DNA of 64,000 nt from Geodermatophilus siccatus. Its GTDB lineage: Bacteria > Actinomycetota > Actinomycetes > Mycobacteriales > Geodermatophilaceae. A model generated the notes under the pieces. The model was not told where the DNA came from. It saw only the letters and a program-made list of their open reading frames with translations, and did no database searches. A program made the translations under genes and the position numbers. How positions within the stretch are numbered: the stretch's first letter is position 1; every line of letters starts with the position of its first letter. Shown piece by piece: positions 30,003 through 38,538 of the stretch. Where the stretch lies: contig NZ_FNHE01000004.1 of assembly GCF_900103785.1 (NCBI RefSeq), forward strand, positions 310,001-374,000, read 5' to 3'.

Positions 30003-30496
30003 CGCGCGACCGAGACGTTCTGGCCCGCGCCCCCGAGCCGCTGGTCCGGGTGCTGTCCCGGCAGGTACTTGTCCATGGAGATCACGGCGACCGGTGAGCT
30101 GGTGCCGTCGCCGGCCGGCACGGTGGCCTGGGTGGCGGGACCGGCCTCGACCTCGTCGACCAGGGTGTGCAGCACCGCCCAGCCGAAGCCGTCGCGGGGG
30201 ACGTCGGTGCCCTCGGCGGTCGGCACCCAGGCGTCGATGTGCAGGCCCCGGCGGGTGGTCTCGAAGACCACGGTCAGCCGGCGGTCCTCGGAGACGATCG
30301 CCGACAGCGTCGCGCAGGCCTCGTCGACGGCCAGTCGGAGGTCCTCCACCGCGTCGAGGTCGTAGTCCATCCGCATCGCCAGGTCACCGGCCATGGCCCG
30401 CACGGCGGGCAGCTGGGTCGGGGTGGTGGGCACCCGTAGTTCCAGTCGCTCGGCGCGCCGCCCGTCCTGCGTGAGGGCACCCCTCGAGTCCACCAT
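29999..30496 (-). CDS. rsbW: Anti-sigma factor, RsbW-type serine kinase (HATPase)
   Basis: A 165-residue GHKL ATPase of the RsbW/UsfX type that should bind SigF and phosphorylate a STAS antagonist. The N box is LRLAVDEACATL, with Thr where many kinases have Asn, as also seen in some actinobacterial homologues. The GFGWAVLHTLVDEV segment carries the lid/G-box region, and the last residues (ISMDKYLPGQ) are typical. ATG 30496 is preceded by GAGGAGC at 9 bases; ATG 30514 is an in-frame alternative. It shares an operon with sigF by GTGA overlap. Confidence 0.9.
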   Translation of the reverse strand: MVDSRGALTQDGRRAERLELRVPTTPTQLPAVRAMAGDLAMRMDYDLDAVEDLRLAVDEACATLSAIVSEDRRLTVVFETTRRGLHIDAWVPTAEGTDVPRDGFGWAVLHTLVDEVEAGPATQATVPAGDGTSSPVAVISMDKYLPGQHPDQRLGGAGQNVSVAR

Positions 30497-30729
30497 CCGT
30501 CGTACGCTCCTCATCCTCGCATCGCGACCGCGCGCCGGGAGCCCTGGAGACCCCGGTCCGCGCGGTTCGCACCCATCCTGCCCGACCGGCCGCGGCGGCC
30601 TGCCCGGCGCCGCCGGGCGGTGCGCCTGACGGAGAGGGCTACCCCGGCGCGGGCAGCCGCCAAACCCCAGGTCACACGGCCGGTGGGCGCGGTTGCAGGG
30701 GCCTGTGGGCTGCGGTTCGCTGGCCTGAG

Positions 30730-32580
30730 ATGAACACCAGTCAGGAGAGCCCGCCCTCAGGGCCCGCCCCCGTCGACGACGCCGGCGGTGCCGCGCTCGT
30801 CGCGGCGCTGGAGACCGCCTCCACCGCCATCTGGTGCCTCGCCGGACCCGGGCTGGCACCGGTCTGGGCCAACGCGCGCGCCCGTGACCTGGGCACGGGC
30901 ACCGGCGACCTCGCCGCGGTCACCGGCCACCGCGTCGCCGAGCTGGCCGGTGAGGTCGCCCGCAGCGGGCACGCCGAGACGGTCCACGGCGCCCCCGACC
31001 CCGACGGCCGGGCCGCCACCGTCGTCCTGCAGCCGCTGCAGGTGCACGGGCAGCCCGGCGTCCTCGTGCTGGTCGAGGCCGACCACACCGACTGCCGGCA
31101 CGTCGCCGGCGCGGAGGGGGACGTCGTCGACCAGGTGCAGCACTCGCTGCTGCCTCCCGCGCTCCCGCTGCTCCCGGACGTGCGGCTGTCGGGCAGCTAC
31201 CACCGGGCCAGCTCGGTGCACGCCGCCGGCGGCGACTGGTACGACGCCGTGCCGCTCGGGCGCGGTCGGCTGGCGCTGGTCGTCGGCGACGCCGTCGGCC
31301 ACGGGGTGCCCGCGGCCGGGGCGATGAGCCGGCTGCGCGGGGCCATGCGCTCGGTTGCGCTGCGGGACCCGTCGCCCGCAGCGGTCGTGGCCGCGCTCGA
31401 CGCCTTCGCCGGCCAGATGGACGACGTCGAGGGCGCCTCGGTCTTCTACGGGGTGCTGGAGGCGGCCACCGGGCGGCTGGTGTACGCCGCGGCCGGGCAC
31501 CCGGCTCCGCTGCTGGTCCGGGCCGACGGCAGCGCGGAGTTCCTCCCGCTGGCCCCCCGGCCGCCGCTGGGCACCCTGCCGGGCGCGCCCAGCGTCGCGG
31601 CCACCGCCCAGCTGCCGCAGGGTTCCACCCTCGTGCTGTTCTCCGACGGCGCAGTGGCTGCCTCCGGCGCGCTGTCGGCGGAGGGCCTGCACCGGCTGGC
31701 CGAGGTGTCGCGCGACGCGCTCACCGGGCCGGGCACCCTGGAGGGCGACGCACCGGGTGAGCTGGCCGCGGCGATCGTCGAGGGGCTCCTGGGCTCCGAG
31801 GAGCACCCCGACGACATCGCCGTCCTGGTCGCCCACCGCCGGGCGGAGACCACCGAGCCGCTGGAACTCGACCTGCCCGCCGTCCCGGCGGCGCTGCCGA
31901 TGGTCCGCCGTCACCTGGGTGCCTGGCTGGCGAGGCTGGGCATGGGGGAGCAGGACCGGGTCGGCGTGATGGTCGCGGTGGGCGAGGCCACCGCCAACGC
32001 GGCCGAGCACGCCTACCGCGGGGTGGAGCCGGGGCGGATGCAGGTGACCGCGGCGGTCGACGTCGACGGGCTGCTCACCGTCACCGTGCGCGACCAGGGC
32101 CGGTGGCGCCCGCCGGACCGCGACCCCGGCGACCGCGGCCGCGGGTTGCTGATCATGCGGCAGCTCGTCGACGGCGTCGTGCTGCAGGGCGAGCACGGGA
32201 CGACGGTGACGCTGAGCATGCGGCTGCGCCGCAGTCCGGAGGAGGACGAGGACCGGCGCGGCGGCAGCAGCGCGGCGGAGGTCGTCGTCGACCGCAGTGG
32301 CGAGTGCCCCGTGGTGCGGGCGTCCGGCGCGGTCGACATGGTCGGCGCCGAGCAGATGCGCATCCGGCTGCTGGAGGCCAGCCACGGCGGTACCGGCCGG
32401 GTGGAGCTGGACCTCGCGGCGGTCACCCTGTTCAGCAGTGCGGCGGTGCGCGTCGTCCTCGCGATGGCCCGGATCGCGGGCGAGGAGGGCTGGCGGCTGG
32501 TCGTGCACGCGCCCGAGGGCGGGGTGACCCGGCACATCCTCGAGATCAGCGGGCTCGACGGGCTGGTCGAGCTGCGCTGA
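30730..32580 (+). CDS. PAS-SpoIIE phosphatase-HATPase-STAS fusion (partner-switching regulator)
   Basis: A 616-residue protein joining all parts of a partner switch. Residues 20-120 are PAS-like. About 145-370 is a PP2C/SpoIIE phosphatase with metal-binding Asp169 in GGDWYDAV and Asp187 in VVGDAVGHG, then LVLFSDGA and PDDIAVLV. About 380-505 is an RsbW-like ATPase with a full N box (VGEATANAAEHAY) and G box RGRGLLIMRQL. About 515-616 is a STAS domain with VTLFSSAAVRVVL. It probably dephosphorylates STAS antagonists to free SigF in response to the PAS signal. It is divergent from rsbW-sigF across 233 bases; the ribosome site before ATG 30730 is weak. Confidence 0.92.
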   Translation: MNTSQESPPSGPAPVDDAGGAALVAALETASTAIWCLAGPGLAPVWANARARDLGTGTGDLAAVTGHRVAELAGEVARSGHAETVHGAPDPDGRAATVVLQPLQVHGQPGVLVLVEADHTDCRHVAGAEGDVVDQVQHSLLPPALPLLPDVRLSGSYHRASSVHAAGGDWYDAVPLGRGRLALVVGDAVGHGVPAAGAMSRLRGAMRSVALRDPSPAAVVAALDAFAGQMDDVEGASVFYGVLEAATGRLVYAAAGHPAPLLVRADGSAEFLPLAPRPPLGTLPGAPSVAATAQLPQGSTLVLFSDGAVAASGALSAEGLHRLAEVSRDALTGPGTLEGDAPGELAAAIVEGLLGSEEHPDDIAVLVAHRRAETTEPLELDLPAVPAALPMVRRHLGAWLARLGMGEQDRVGVMVAVGEATANAAEHAYRGVEPGRMQVTAAVDVDGLLTVTVRDQGRWRPPDRDPGDRGRGLLIMRQLVDGVVLQGEHGTTVTLSMRLRRSPEEDEDRRGGSSAAEVVVDRSGECPVVRASGAVDMVGAEQMRIRLLEASHGGTGRVELDLAAVTLFSSAAVRVVLAMARIAGEEGWRLVVHAPEGGVTRHILEISGLDGLVELR

Positions 32581-32626
32581 GGGGGGAACCGCCGTCCCCC
32601 CGCGTTTGCGGAACGCCGGCGGTGCC

Positions 32627-32632
32627 CATCCT
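32627..32632 (+). promoter_or_regulatory. Candidate leaderless -10 (CATCCT) for topoisomerase IB
   Basis: CATCCT is followed by 6 bases and GTG 32639, with no ribosome site between. Confidence 0.4.
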
Positions 32633-32638
32633 GTGGGC

Positions 32639-33661
32639 GTGAGACTCCGCCGCAGCGACGTGCACGGCCCGGGATGGCGGCGCCGGCGGGCCGGCCGCGG
32701 CTTCGCCTACTACGACGAGGACGGGGCGCTCATCAAGGACGAGCGCCTGGAGCGGCTGCGGTCGCTGGCCATCCCACCGGCCTGGAAGGACGTCTGGATC
32801 TGCCCCTGGCCCAACGGGCACATCCAGGCCACCGGGGTGGACGTCGCCGGCCGCCGGCAGTACCGCTACCACGACCAGTGGCGGGCGCGGCGGGACGCCG
32901 AGAAGCACGAGCGGGTGCTGGAGATCGCCCACCAGCTGCCCGACGTGCGCGACGCCGTCGTCGACGCGATCCACGGCAGCGGGCTGACGCGGGAGCGCGT
33001 GCTCGCCAGCGCCGTCCGGCTGCTGGACCTCGGCGCCTTCCGCGTGGGCAGCGAGCAGTACGCCGAGGACAACGGCACCTACGGGCTGGCCACGCTGCGC
33101 CGGGAGCACGTGCGGGTCCGCGGCGAGCGGGTCTTCTTCTCCTACACCGCCAAGGGCGGCATCGAGCGGGAGCTGGAGCTCACCGACAAGCCCACGGCCG
33201 ACGTCGTCCGCGAGCTGCTCAGGCGTCCGGCGGACCAGGGGGAGGAGCTGCTCGGCTACTGGGTGGACGACCCGGCCGAGGGCGGCCGCACCTGGCACGA
33301 CGTGACGAGCACCGAGGTGAACGCCTACCTCAAGGAGATCAGCGGCGCGGAGATCACCGCCAAGGACTTCCGCACGTGGAACGCCACGGTGCAGATGGCC
33401 GCCACGCTGGCCGCGGCTCCGCCACCGACCAGCAGGACGGCGCGCAAGCGGACGGTCAACGCCGCCTACAAGGAGGTCTCCGAGCAGCTCGGCAACACCC
33501 CGGCGGTCTGCAAGGCCAGCTACGTCGACCCGCGGGTGGTGGACCGCTACGAGGACGGGGAGACCATCGCCGACGCGCTGGCGGAGGCGGCGGGGGCCGA
33601 GGGGGACCGCGAGGTGCAGCGCACTCTGGAGCAGGCGGTCTGCCGGCTGCTCACCGCCTGA
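32639..33661 (+). CDS. DNA topoisomerase IB (poxvirus-like)
   Basis: A 340-residue bacterial type IB topoisomerase that relaxes supercoils through a 3'-phosphotyrosine. The N-terminal domain starts with GRGFAYYDEDGALI. LAIPPAWKDVWICPWPNGHIQATG is the DNA-binding segment (split here by position 46). The catalytic core has RVGSEQYAEDN, TYGLATLRREH, a FFSYTAKGGIERE lysine loop, and the catalytic tyrosine in CKASYVDPRV. The length fits the family. It sits inside the sigF region between the SpoIIE fusion and the STAS gene, suggesting stress expression; this is inference. Confidence 0.93.
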   Translation: MRLRRSDVHGPGWRRRRAGRGFAYYDEDGALIKDERLERLRSLAIPPAWKDVWICPWPNGHIQATGVDVAGRRQYRYHDQWRARRDAEKHERVLEIAHQLPDVRDAVVDAIHGSGLTRERVLASAVRLLDLGAFRVGSEQYAEDNGTYGLATLRREHVRVRGERVFFSYTAKGGIERELELTDKPTADVVRELLRRPADQGEELLGYWVDDPAEGGRTWHDVTSTEVNAYLKEISGAEITAKDFRTWNATVQMAATLAAAPPPTSRTARKRTVNAAYKEVSEQLGNTPAVCKASYVDPRVVDRYEDGETIADALAEAAGAEGDREVQRTLEQAVCRLLTA

Positions 33662-33770
33662 GAGGACCACCCCCCACGCCTCCGGGGGAGGACCCCGTCC
33701 ACCCCACCGCCCGCCGCGCGCTCGAGGCGGGGCCCCGGACGGGGCCGGCGGTGCCCTGGAGGGAGCCGCC
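33662..33770 (+). repeat. Degenerate stop-abutting GC-rich repeat after topoisomerase gene
   Basis: Starts at the stop with AGGACC and C runs, and holds partial inverted repeats (GGGGCCCCGG and neighbouring segments). It resembles the window's repeat family loosely. Confidence 0.35.
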
Positions 33771-33774
33771 GCAG

Positions 33775-33812
33775 ACGACGAGAGGCCCCGCTGGAGCGGG
33801 GCCTCTCGTCGT
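33775..33812. terminator. Bidirectional 18-bp perfect stem-loop
   Basis: Arms 33775-33792 and 33795-33812 are exact reverse complements. It lies between the convergent topoisomerase (+) and STAS (-) genes. Confidence 0.9.
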
Positions 33813-33854
33813 GGGGTCCGGGTGTGGACGCGGGGCCCGTCCCGGCTCAGCAGG

Positions 33855-34253
33855 TCAGCGGGCGCTGCCGTCGACGATGGTGAACAGGTCGATCAGGCCG
33901 GTGACCTCGAGCGGGCGGGTGACCGCGCGGGTGGTGGCGATCAGGCGGAGGTCGACGTCGCGGGAGCGGGCCGACTTCTGCGTCTCGACGAGCACGGCCA
34001 GGCCGGCGGACCCCAGGAACTGCACGCCCGACAGGTCGATGACCAGGGCCTTGGGCTGCTGCTCGAGCTGGGTGTCGAGAGACGACCGGAGCACCGGGGC
34101 GGTGAACGTGTCCACTTCGCCGACGACCGTCACCGTGACCGCGCCGTCCTCGCCGGTGGAGGTCGAGAGCGTGATCACGTCGTCGAAGGGTGCGTCCGTG
34201 CCCTCGGTCGACACGTCGGGCTGCCCCTCGGCAGGCAGGTCGGATGTGGTCAC
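33855..34253 (-). CDS. STAS-domain anti-sigma factor antagonist (RsbV-like)
   Basis: A 132-residue protein. After an acidic N-terminus, the STAS domain spans about 25-132 with VTVVGEVDTFTAPVL, the phosphorylatable Ser in FLGSAGLAVLVE, and TGLIDLFTIVD. It should bind the RsbW kinase when unphosphorylated and release SigF. GTG 34253 has an AGGAG site 9 bases away; the frame upstream runs through non-coding sequence. It sits 3.4 kb from rsbW-sigF with the phosphatase fusion between them, so kinase, antagonist and phosphatase are all within 6 kb. Confidence 0.92.
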   Translation of the reverse strand: MTTSDLPAEGQPDVSTEGTDAPFDDVITLSTSTGEDGAVTVTVVGEVDTFTAPVLRSSLDTQLEQQPKALVIDLSGVQFLGSAGLAVLVETQKSARSRDVDLRLIATTRAVTRPLEVTGLIDLFTIVDGSAR

Positions 34254-34649
34254 GGGCTGAGCTCCTCTCAACGGCAGTACCCGGCGGCACGACCGCCCGG
34301 TCAATCTACCGCTGCGCGGCCCCCCGGATGTCGTGGCCCCCGGACACGCACGTCGTCGTTCGTGTCCGTACCGGGAGGTCGCCCGGCGCGGCCGCGGCTG
34401 CCTGCTCAACCGCACCATCAACGTAGACATCCGAGGTCGAACGCGCCAACCCGCCCCCGGCGACCGCCACCAACTCGTGACGCGGTGCCCGGAGGGGGGA
34501 GGCACGGCGTCACCCGGGGGTGCTCGCCGGGCCGAGAGGTCACCCAGCCGAGCGGGACCCGGACGAGCCGGGAACGGCACCTGGCCGAGTGGACCGGTCG
34601 CGGGGGTCCGGAGGGTCCCCCGACCGGTCCACGGGGCCTGGGGCCTCCT
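34254..34649. other. Intergenic region between STAS and DUF5709 genes
   Basis: No convincing gene on either strand. On the minus strand GGGTAC, a SigF-like -10, lies about 23-28 bases before the STAS start, but no matching -35 at 15-17 bases was found. A hairpin at 34589-34632 probably ends the DUF5709 transcript. Confidence 0.5.
34589..34632 (-). terminator. Stem-loop downstream of DUF5709 gene
   Basis: Arms 34589-34599 and 34622-34632 (11 bp, exact) extend inward through a G-run/C-run pair with a 2-base bulge. Confidence 0.65.
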
Positions 34650-35183
34650 TCAGTCCACGACGTGCATCGCGGACTCCTCCGGGCCCTCGCCGCCGACCAC
34701 CGGGTCGAGGCTGGCCTCGACGTCGTCGGCGGTGCGGTTGGTGCCGGAGTCGCTGTCCGGGGTGGTGTCGTAGTCCTGCTCGAGCTGGCCGACGCCACGG
34801 GCCGGGTCCTCGGCGGGGCGCACGTCCGGGACGTCGTCGGCGATCTCCTGCTCCAGGCGAGCGGACAGCGGCTCGCCCTCGGACTGCTCGAACGCGGTCG
34901 TGCCGAAGTCGACGGTCCGGTGGCTCTCCCGGTCGCCGAGTTCCGGGGCGAACTGCGGGTCCTCGGACCGCTGCATGGTCGGGAAGTCGTCCTGCGAGAC
35001 GTCGGGGACGCCGTCGTCCTCGGGGAAGACGTCCCGGGCGGTCTGGCCCTCGGGCCCGGTGGCCCCGGTGTCGCCGCGGACGTCGTCGCGGGTCCCGGTG
35101 AGGCCTCGCTCGTCGTCGGGGAACTCGCTGTCGTTGAGGGCGGAGTGGACGGCTCCGCGGTCGTTCGGGTCGGCCTCGGTCAT
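34650..35183 (-). CDS. DUF5709-like acidic stress protein
   Basis: A 177-residue, highly acidic, probably disordered protein with many Asp/Glu and no membrane segment. Motifs such as DDERGLTGTRDDVRGDTG, EIADDVPDVRPAEDPARGVG and TTAFEQSEGEPLSARLEQE are typical of actinobacterial DUF5709 proteins. These are often numbered among stress-induced genes but have no known activity. ATG 35183 is preceded by GGAGG at 8 bases. It is divergent from the DUF1360 gene. Confidence 0.8.
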   Translation of the reverse strand: MTEADPNDRGAVHSALNDSEFPDDERGLTGTRDDVRGDTGATGPEGQTARDVFPEDDGVPDVSQDDFPTMQRSEDPQFAPELGDRESHRTVDFGTTAFEQSEGEPLSARLEQEIADDVPDVRPAEDPARGVGQLEQDYDTTPDSDSGTNRTADDVEASLDPVVGGEGPEESAMHVVD

Positions 35184-35372
35184 GGGGGGTGCCTCCGTTC
35201 TGCGTGCGTCCGCCTCGCGCACGTTCGTCCGTCGTGGACGGGGGACCGGTCGGGTGACCGGCGTCGTGATCTCGCCCTACCCGTCGGACCCCGCCCCATG
35301 CGTGACCCGGCTCGCGGACACCGGCCGGGCCCGTTCCGCATGGCGCCGGCAGGAGTGGGTAGCGCGCGTGCC

Positions 35373-35948
35373 ATGGCCATCGCAGACGAGGTCCAGCGGA
35401 TCGGGGCCCCGGTCCGCCGCTGGGCCCGCCACCAGAAGCGCGAGTACACGCAGGGGGAGCCGCGCCCGCTGGGCGGTGACCTGGGCGCCATGGGCGTCTA
35501 CCTCGGTCTGGTGTCGGCCGCCGCCGCCGCCGTCCGCGCGTCGGGCCGGGAGCTGCCCGAACGGATCCCGCCGGGCGACGCGGCACTGCTGGCGGTGGCC
35601 ACCTTCCGGTTGGCCCGGCGGATCGCCAAGGACCCGGTGACCAGCCCGCTGCGGGCGCCGTTCACGACCTTCCAGGGCCCCTCGGGCCATGCGGAGGTCG
35701 CCGAGGAGGTCCGCGAGCACGGCGGCGTCAAGCACGCCGTCGGGGAGCTGCTCACGTGTCCGTTCTGCCTGGCGCAGTGGGTGGCGACCGGGCTCGTCTT
35801 CGGCTACGTGACCGCACCGAAGGCCACCCGCCTGGTCGCGTTGACCATGACCCTGGTCGCCGGTTCGGACGTCCTGCAGTTCATCTACGACTCGATCCAG
35901 AACGGTGCGCTCGCTCCTGAGGGCGAGGAGGAGTCCGGCGTGCAGTGA
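35373..35948 (+). CDS. DUF1360 family membrane protein
   Basis: A 191-residue protein with DUF1360 features: an YLGLVSAAAAAV helix, LLAVATFRLARRIAKDPVTSPLRAPF, the hallmark LLTCPFCLAQW with two conserved cysteines, and a C-terminal helix VALTMTLVAGSDVLQFIYD. The function is unknown; homologues occur in spore-forming and stress loci. ATG 35373 is used; the nearest AGGAG is 18 bases upstream, too far, and the start context is weak. A long frame upstream has no similarity and is discarded. Confidence 0.85.
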   Translation: MAIADEVQRIGAPVRRWARHQKREYTQGEPRPLGGDLGAMGVYLGLVSAAAAAVRASGRELPERIPPGDAALLAVATFRLARRIAKDPVTSPLRAPFTTFQGPSGHAEVAEEVREHGGVKHAVGELLTCPFCLAQWVATGLVFGYVTAPKATRLVALTMTLVAGSDVLQFIYDSIQNGALAPEGEEESGVQ

Positions 35949-35997
35949 CTCCTCCGTCCGGAGGAGGTGGCGCCGCTCGACCTGCCGGAGGGGTGGC

Positions 35998-36027
35998 GGC
36001 GGTCCTATCCTGCTGATCTTGACCGCC
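35998..36027 (+). promoter_or_regulatory. Candidate ku promoter with flanking inverted repeat
   Basis: TATCCT (36006-36011), a good -10, sits between GGCGGTC (35998-36004) and its exact complement GACCGCC (36021-36027). A protein bound to this repeat would cover the promoter. No clear -35 seen. Confidence 0.4.
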
Positions 36028-36077
36028 CGCCTTCCCCGCCCGCGGTCGCGGACCCGATCTCTCGACAGGAGCACGGC

Positions 36078-37142
36078 ATGCGGTCGATCTGGCGCGGGGC
36101 GGTGTCGTTCGGCCTGGTCAGCATCGGCGTGAAGCTGTACACGGCCACCGAGGACCACGACATCCGGTTCAACCAGGTGCACGCCGTCGACGGCGGGCGC
36201 ATCAAGTACCGGCGGGTGTGCTCGATCGACGGCGAGGAGGTCGAGTACTCCGAGATCGCCAAGGGCTACGAGCTGCCCGACGGCCAGCTGGTGGTGCTGA
36301 CCGACGAGGACTTCGAGGAGCTGCCGCTGGCCAGCCGGCGGGAGATCGAGGTCCTGCAGTTCGTCGACCAGGAGGAGATCGACCCGATCCAGTACGAGAA
36401 GACGTACTACCTGGAGCCCGACCCCTCGGCGACCCGCCCGTACGTGCTGCTGCGCGACGCCCTGGAGAACGCCGGCCGGGTCGCCATCACCAAGATCGCC
36501 ATCCGCTCGCGGGAGTCGCTGGCGGCGCTGCGCGTGAAGGACGGCGTGATGGTGCTGCACACCATGCGCTGGCCCGACGAGATCCGCCGTCCCGACTTCG
36601 CCTTCCTCGACGAGGAGGTCGCCGTCCGGCCGCAGGAGCTGCAGATGGCCGAGGCGCTGATCGGGTCCATGACGGGGGAGTTCGACCCGACCGAGTTCAC
36701 CGACGACTACCGCGAGGCGATGGCCGAGCTGCTGGAGGCCAAGCAGAGCGGCGGCGAGGTGCAGCCGCTGCCCGAGACCGCCGACTCCGGCGCCGCCGTC
36801 GTCGACCTGATGAGCGCACTGCGCCGCAGCGTCGAGGCCGCGCGGGGCGGCGCGCCCGCCGAGGAGGTCCCCGCCCGCCGGGCGCCGGCCAAGAAGGCCA
36901 CCGCCGCGAGGAAGGCGGCGCCCCGGGCCGGCGGCGAGGCCCCGGCCCGCCGCACGGCGGCCCGGAAGACGACCGCGGCGGAGAAGACGACCGCGGCGGA
37001 GAAGACGACCGCGGCCGGGAAGGCGACCGCGGCCGGGAAGGCGACCCCGGCCGGGAAGGCGACCCCGGCCGGGAAGGCCACCGCGGCCGGGAAGGCCACC
37101 GCCGAGAAGGCGCCGGCCAAGCGGGCCCGCCGCAGCGCCTGA
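36078..37142 (+). CDS. ku: Ku, non-homologous end-joining DNA-binding protein
   Basis: Forms the homodimeric ring that binds DNA double-strand ends and recruits LigD. The Ku core (residues 1-255) starts MRSIWRGAVSFGLVSIGVKL and includes KGYELPDGQLVVLTDEDFEEL-like segments, YLEPDP and FDPTEFTDDYREAM. From about 270 the tail is Lys/Ala/Thr-rich with eight hexapeptide repeats (KTTAAE to KATAAG), a histone-H1-like extension longer than the short basic tails of minimal Ku. Such basic tails bind DNA in mycobacterial and streptomycete Ku. AGGAG precedes ATG 36078. The ligase gene starts 1 base after its stop. Confidence 0.95.
   Translation: MRSIWRGAVSFGLVSIGVKLYTATEDHDIRFNQVHAVDGGRIKYRRVCSIDGEEVEYSEIAKGYELPDGQLVVLTDEDFEELPLASRREIEVLQFVDQEEIDPIQYEKTYYLEPDPSATRPYVLLRDALENAGRVAITKIAIRSRESLAALRVKDGVMVLHTMRWPDEIRRPDFAFLDEEVAVRPQELQMAEALIGSMTGEFDPTEFTDDYREAMAELLEAKQSGGEVQPLPETADSGAAVVDLMSALRRSVEAARGGAPAEEVPARRAPAKKATAARKAAPRAGGEAPARRTAARKTTAAEKTTAAEKTTAAGKATAAGKATPAGKATPAGKATAAGKATAEKAPAKRARRSA
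36966..37109 (+). repeat. Eight tandem 18-bp repeats in the Ku tail
   Basis: Units read AAG-RCS-ACC-SCG-GCS-GRG with few changes; the first two are identical. A site prone to copy-number change that keeps the frame. Confidence 0.85.
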
Positions 37143-37143
37143 G

Positions 37144-38448
37144 GTGCCGGCCCGGGGGAGTGCCCGGCGGACGCCGGCCGGGGACCCGTTCGCCGTGTCC
37201 GAGGGCGCGGCCGGCCTCGTGCTGCGGCTCGAGCGGGACGGCGTCCCGTGGTGCTGGGCGCTGCCGGAGGGGCCACCGACCGGGCGGGGGCCCGCCCTGG
37301 CCGCCGTCCCCACGACCGACGGCACCGTCCCCGGGGTGCGCCCGTGGGACTCCGGCCGCTGCGCGGTCGAGGAGTGGCGCGAGGACCGCGTCGTCGTCGC
37401 CCTCGCCGGACGGCGGCTGCGCGGCCGGCACGTGCTCTTCCGCGAGCGCGACGGCGGCTGGTGGGTCCGCGCCCTCGACGCCCCGGTGGAGGGCGCGCCG
37501 CTGGTCCCGATGCTCGCGACGGCGGGTGAGCTGCCACCACCGGGGCAGGACGACGCGTGGGGCTACGAGTTCAAGTGGGACGGCGTCCGGGCGATCTCCG
37601 TGGTCGAGGCCGGGACACTGGCCCTCTGGGCGCGCAGCGGCACCGACATCACCGACCGTTATCCCGAACTGGAACGACTACCCGAGGTGCTGAGCGGGCA
37701 CGACGCGATCGTCGACGGTGAGGTGGTCGCCCTCGACGCGCGCGGTCGGCCGGACTTCGGCGCGCTGCAGGGCCGGATGCACCGCACCGGCCCGGAGGTG
37801 CGCCGGATGGCCGCCGCCGCGCCGGTCACCTACCTGGTCTTCGACCTGCTGGAGTGGGACGGCGAGAGCCTGCTCGGCCTGCCGTACGCGCAGCGCCGGG
37901 ACCGGCTGGAGACCCTCGGCCTGGCCGGTGGGCGGTGGGTGCCCACGCCGTGGTTCCGCGGCGGAGGAGCCGCGGTGCTGGCCGCCAGCCGGGACAACGG
38001 CCTCGAGGGGATCGTCGCCAAGCGGCTGGACGCGCCGTACCGCCCGGGGCTGCGCGGGCCGGACTGGCGCAAGGTGAAGAACGTCCGGACCCAGGCGGTC
38101 GTCGTCGGCGGCTGGCGGCCCGGGCGGGGCCGGCGGGCCGGGGGAGTGGGCTCGCTGCTGGTGGGGGTGCACGACGACGCCGGCCGGCTCGTCTACGCCG
38201 GGCACGTCGGGACCGGCTTCACGGCGGCGGCCCTGGAAGAGCTCGAGCCGCTGTTCACCCCGGCCGACGCGCCGCCCTTCGCCGACGCGCTGCCGCGCGA
38301 GGTCACCCGCGACGCGCACTGGGTGGCGCCGGAGCTGGTCGGGGAGGTGGCCTTCGCCGCGTGGACCGCCGACGGCCGGATGCGGCACCCGTCGTGGCGC
38401 GGGCTGCGCGACGACCTGCTGCCCGAGGACGTGGTCGAGGAGTGGTGA
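37144..38448 (+). CDS. ligD: NHEJ ATP-dependent DNA ligase with degenerate LigD phosphoesterase domain
   Basis: A 434-residue ligase that seals broken ends with Ku. Residues about 15-112 match the LigD 3'-phosphoesterase domain in order (FAVSEGAAGLVLRLERDG, WALPEGP, LRGRHVLFRERDGGWWVRAL) but lack its catalytic His and Asp (the HDA..LHYD region reads SEGAAGLVLRLE) and are about 35 residues short, so this part is dead. The ligase core starts near 118, with AMP-accepting Lys144 in EFKWDGVR, DGEVVALD, VFDLLEWDG, GLEGIVAKR and a WRKVKNV motif, then the OB domain to the end. The only in-frame start near the family N-terminus is GTG 37144, without a clear ribosome site. Confidence 0.92.
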   Translation: MPARGSARRTPAGDPFAVSEGAAGLVLRLERDGVPWCWALPEGPPTGRGPALAAVPTTDGTVPGVRPWDSGRCAVEEWREDRVVVALAGRRLRGRHVLFRERDGGWWVRALDAPVEGAPLVPMLATAGELPPPGQDDAWGYEFKWDGVRAISVVEAGTLALWARSGTDITDRYPELERLPEVLSGHDAIVDGEVVALDARGRPDFGALQGRMHRTGPEVRRMAAAAPVTYLVFDLLEWDGESLLGLPYAQRRDRLETLGLAGGRWVPTPWFRGGGAAVLAASRDNGLEGIVAKRLDAPYRPGLRGPDWRKVKNVRTQAVVVGGWRPGRGRRAGGVGSLLVGVHDDAGRLVYAGHVGTGFTAAALEELEPLFTPADAPPFADALPREVTRDAHWVAPELVGEVAFAAWTADGRMRHPSWRGLRDDLLPEDVVEEW

Positions 38449-38538
38449 CCGCCGGGCGGGTACTGGTGTGCTCGTGAGCTCACGCATGAGCAGAGCAGCC
38501 TGGCGAACGCCACCGACGAGCGCCAGCGAGGAGGTCGC

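Noticed and set aside
34254-35372. SigF-type promoters (GGGTAC/GGGTAG) before STAS, DUF5709 and DUF1360 genes
   Set aside because: The -10-like boxes are present but no GTTT/GGTT -35 lies at 15-17 bases, and such 6-mers are expected by chance at this GC content.
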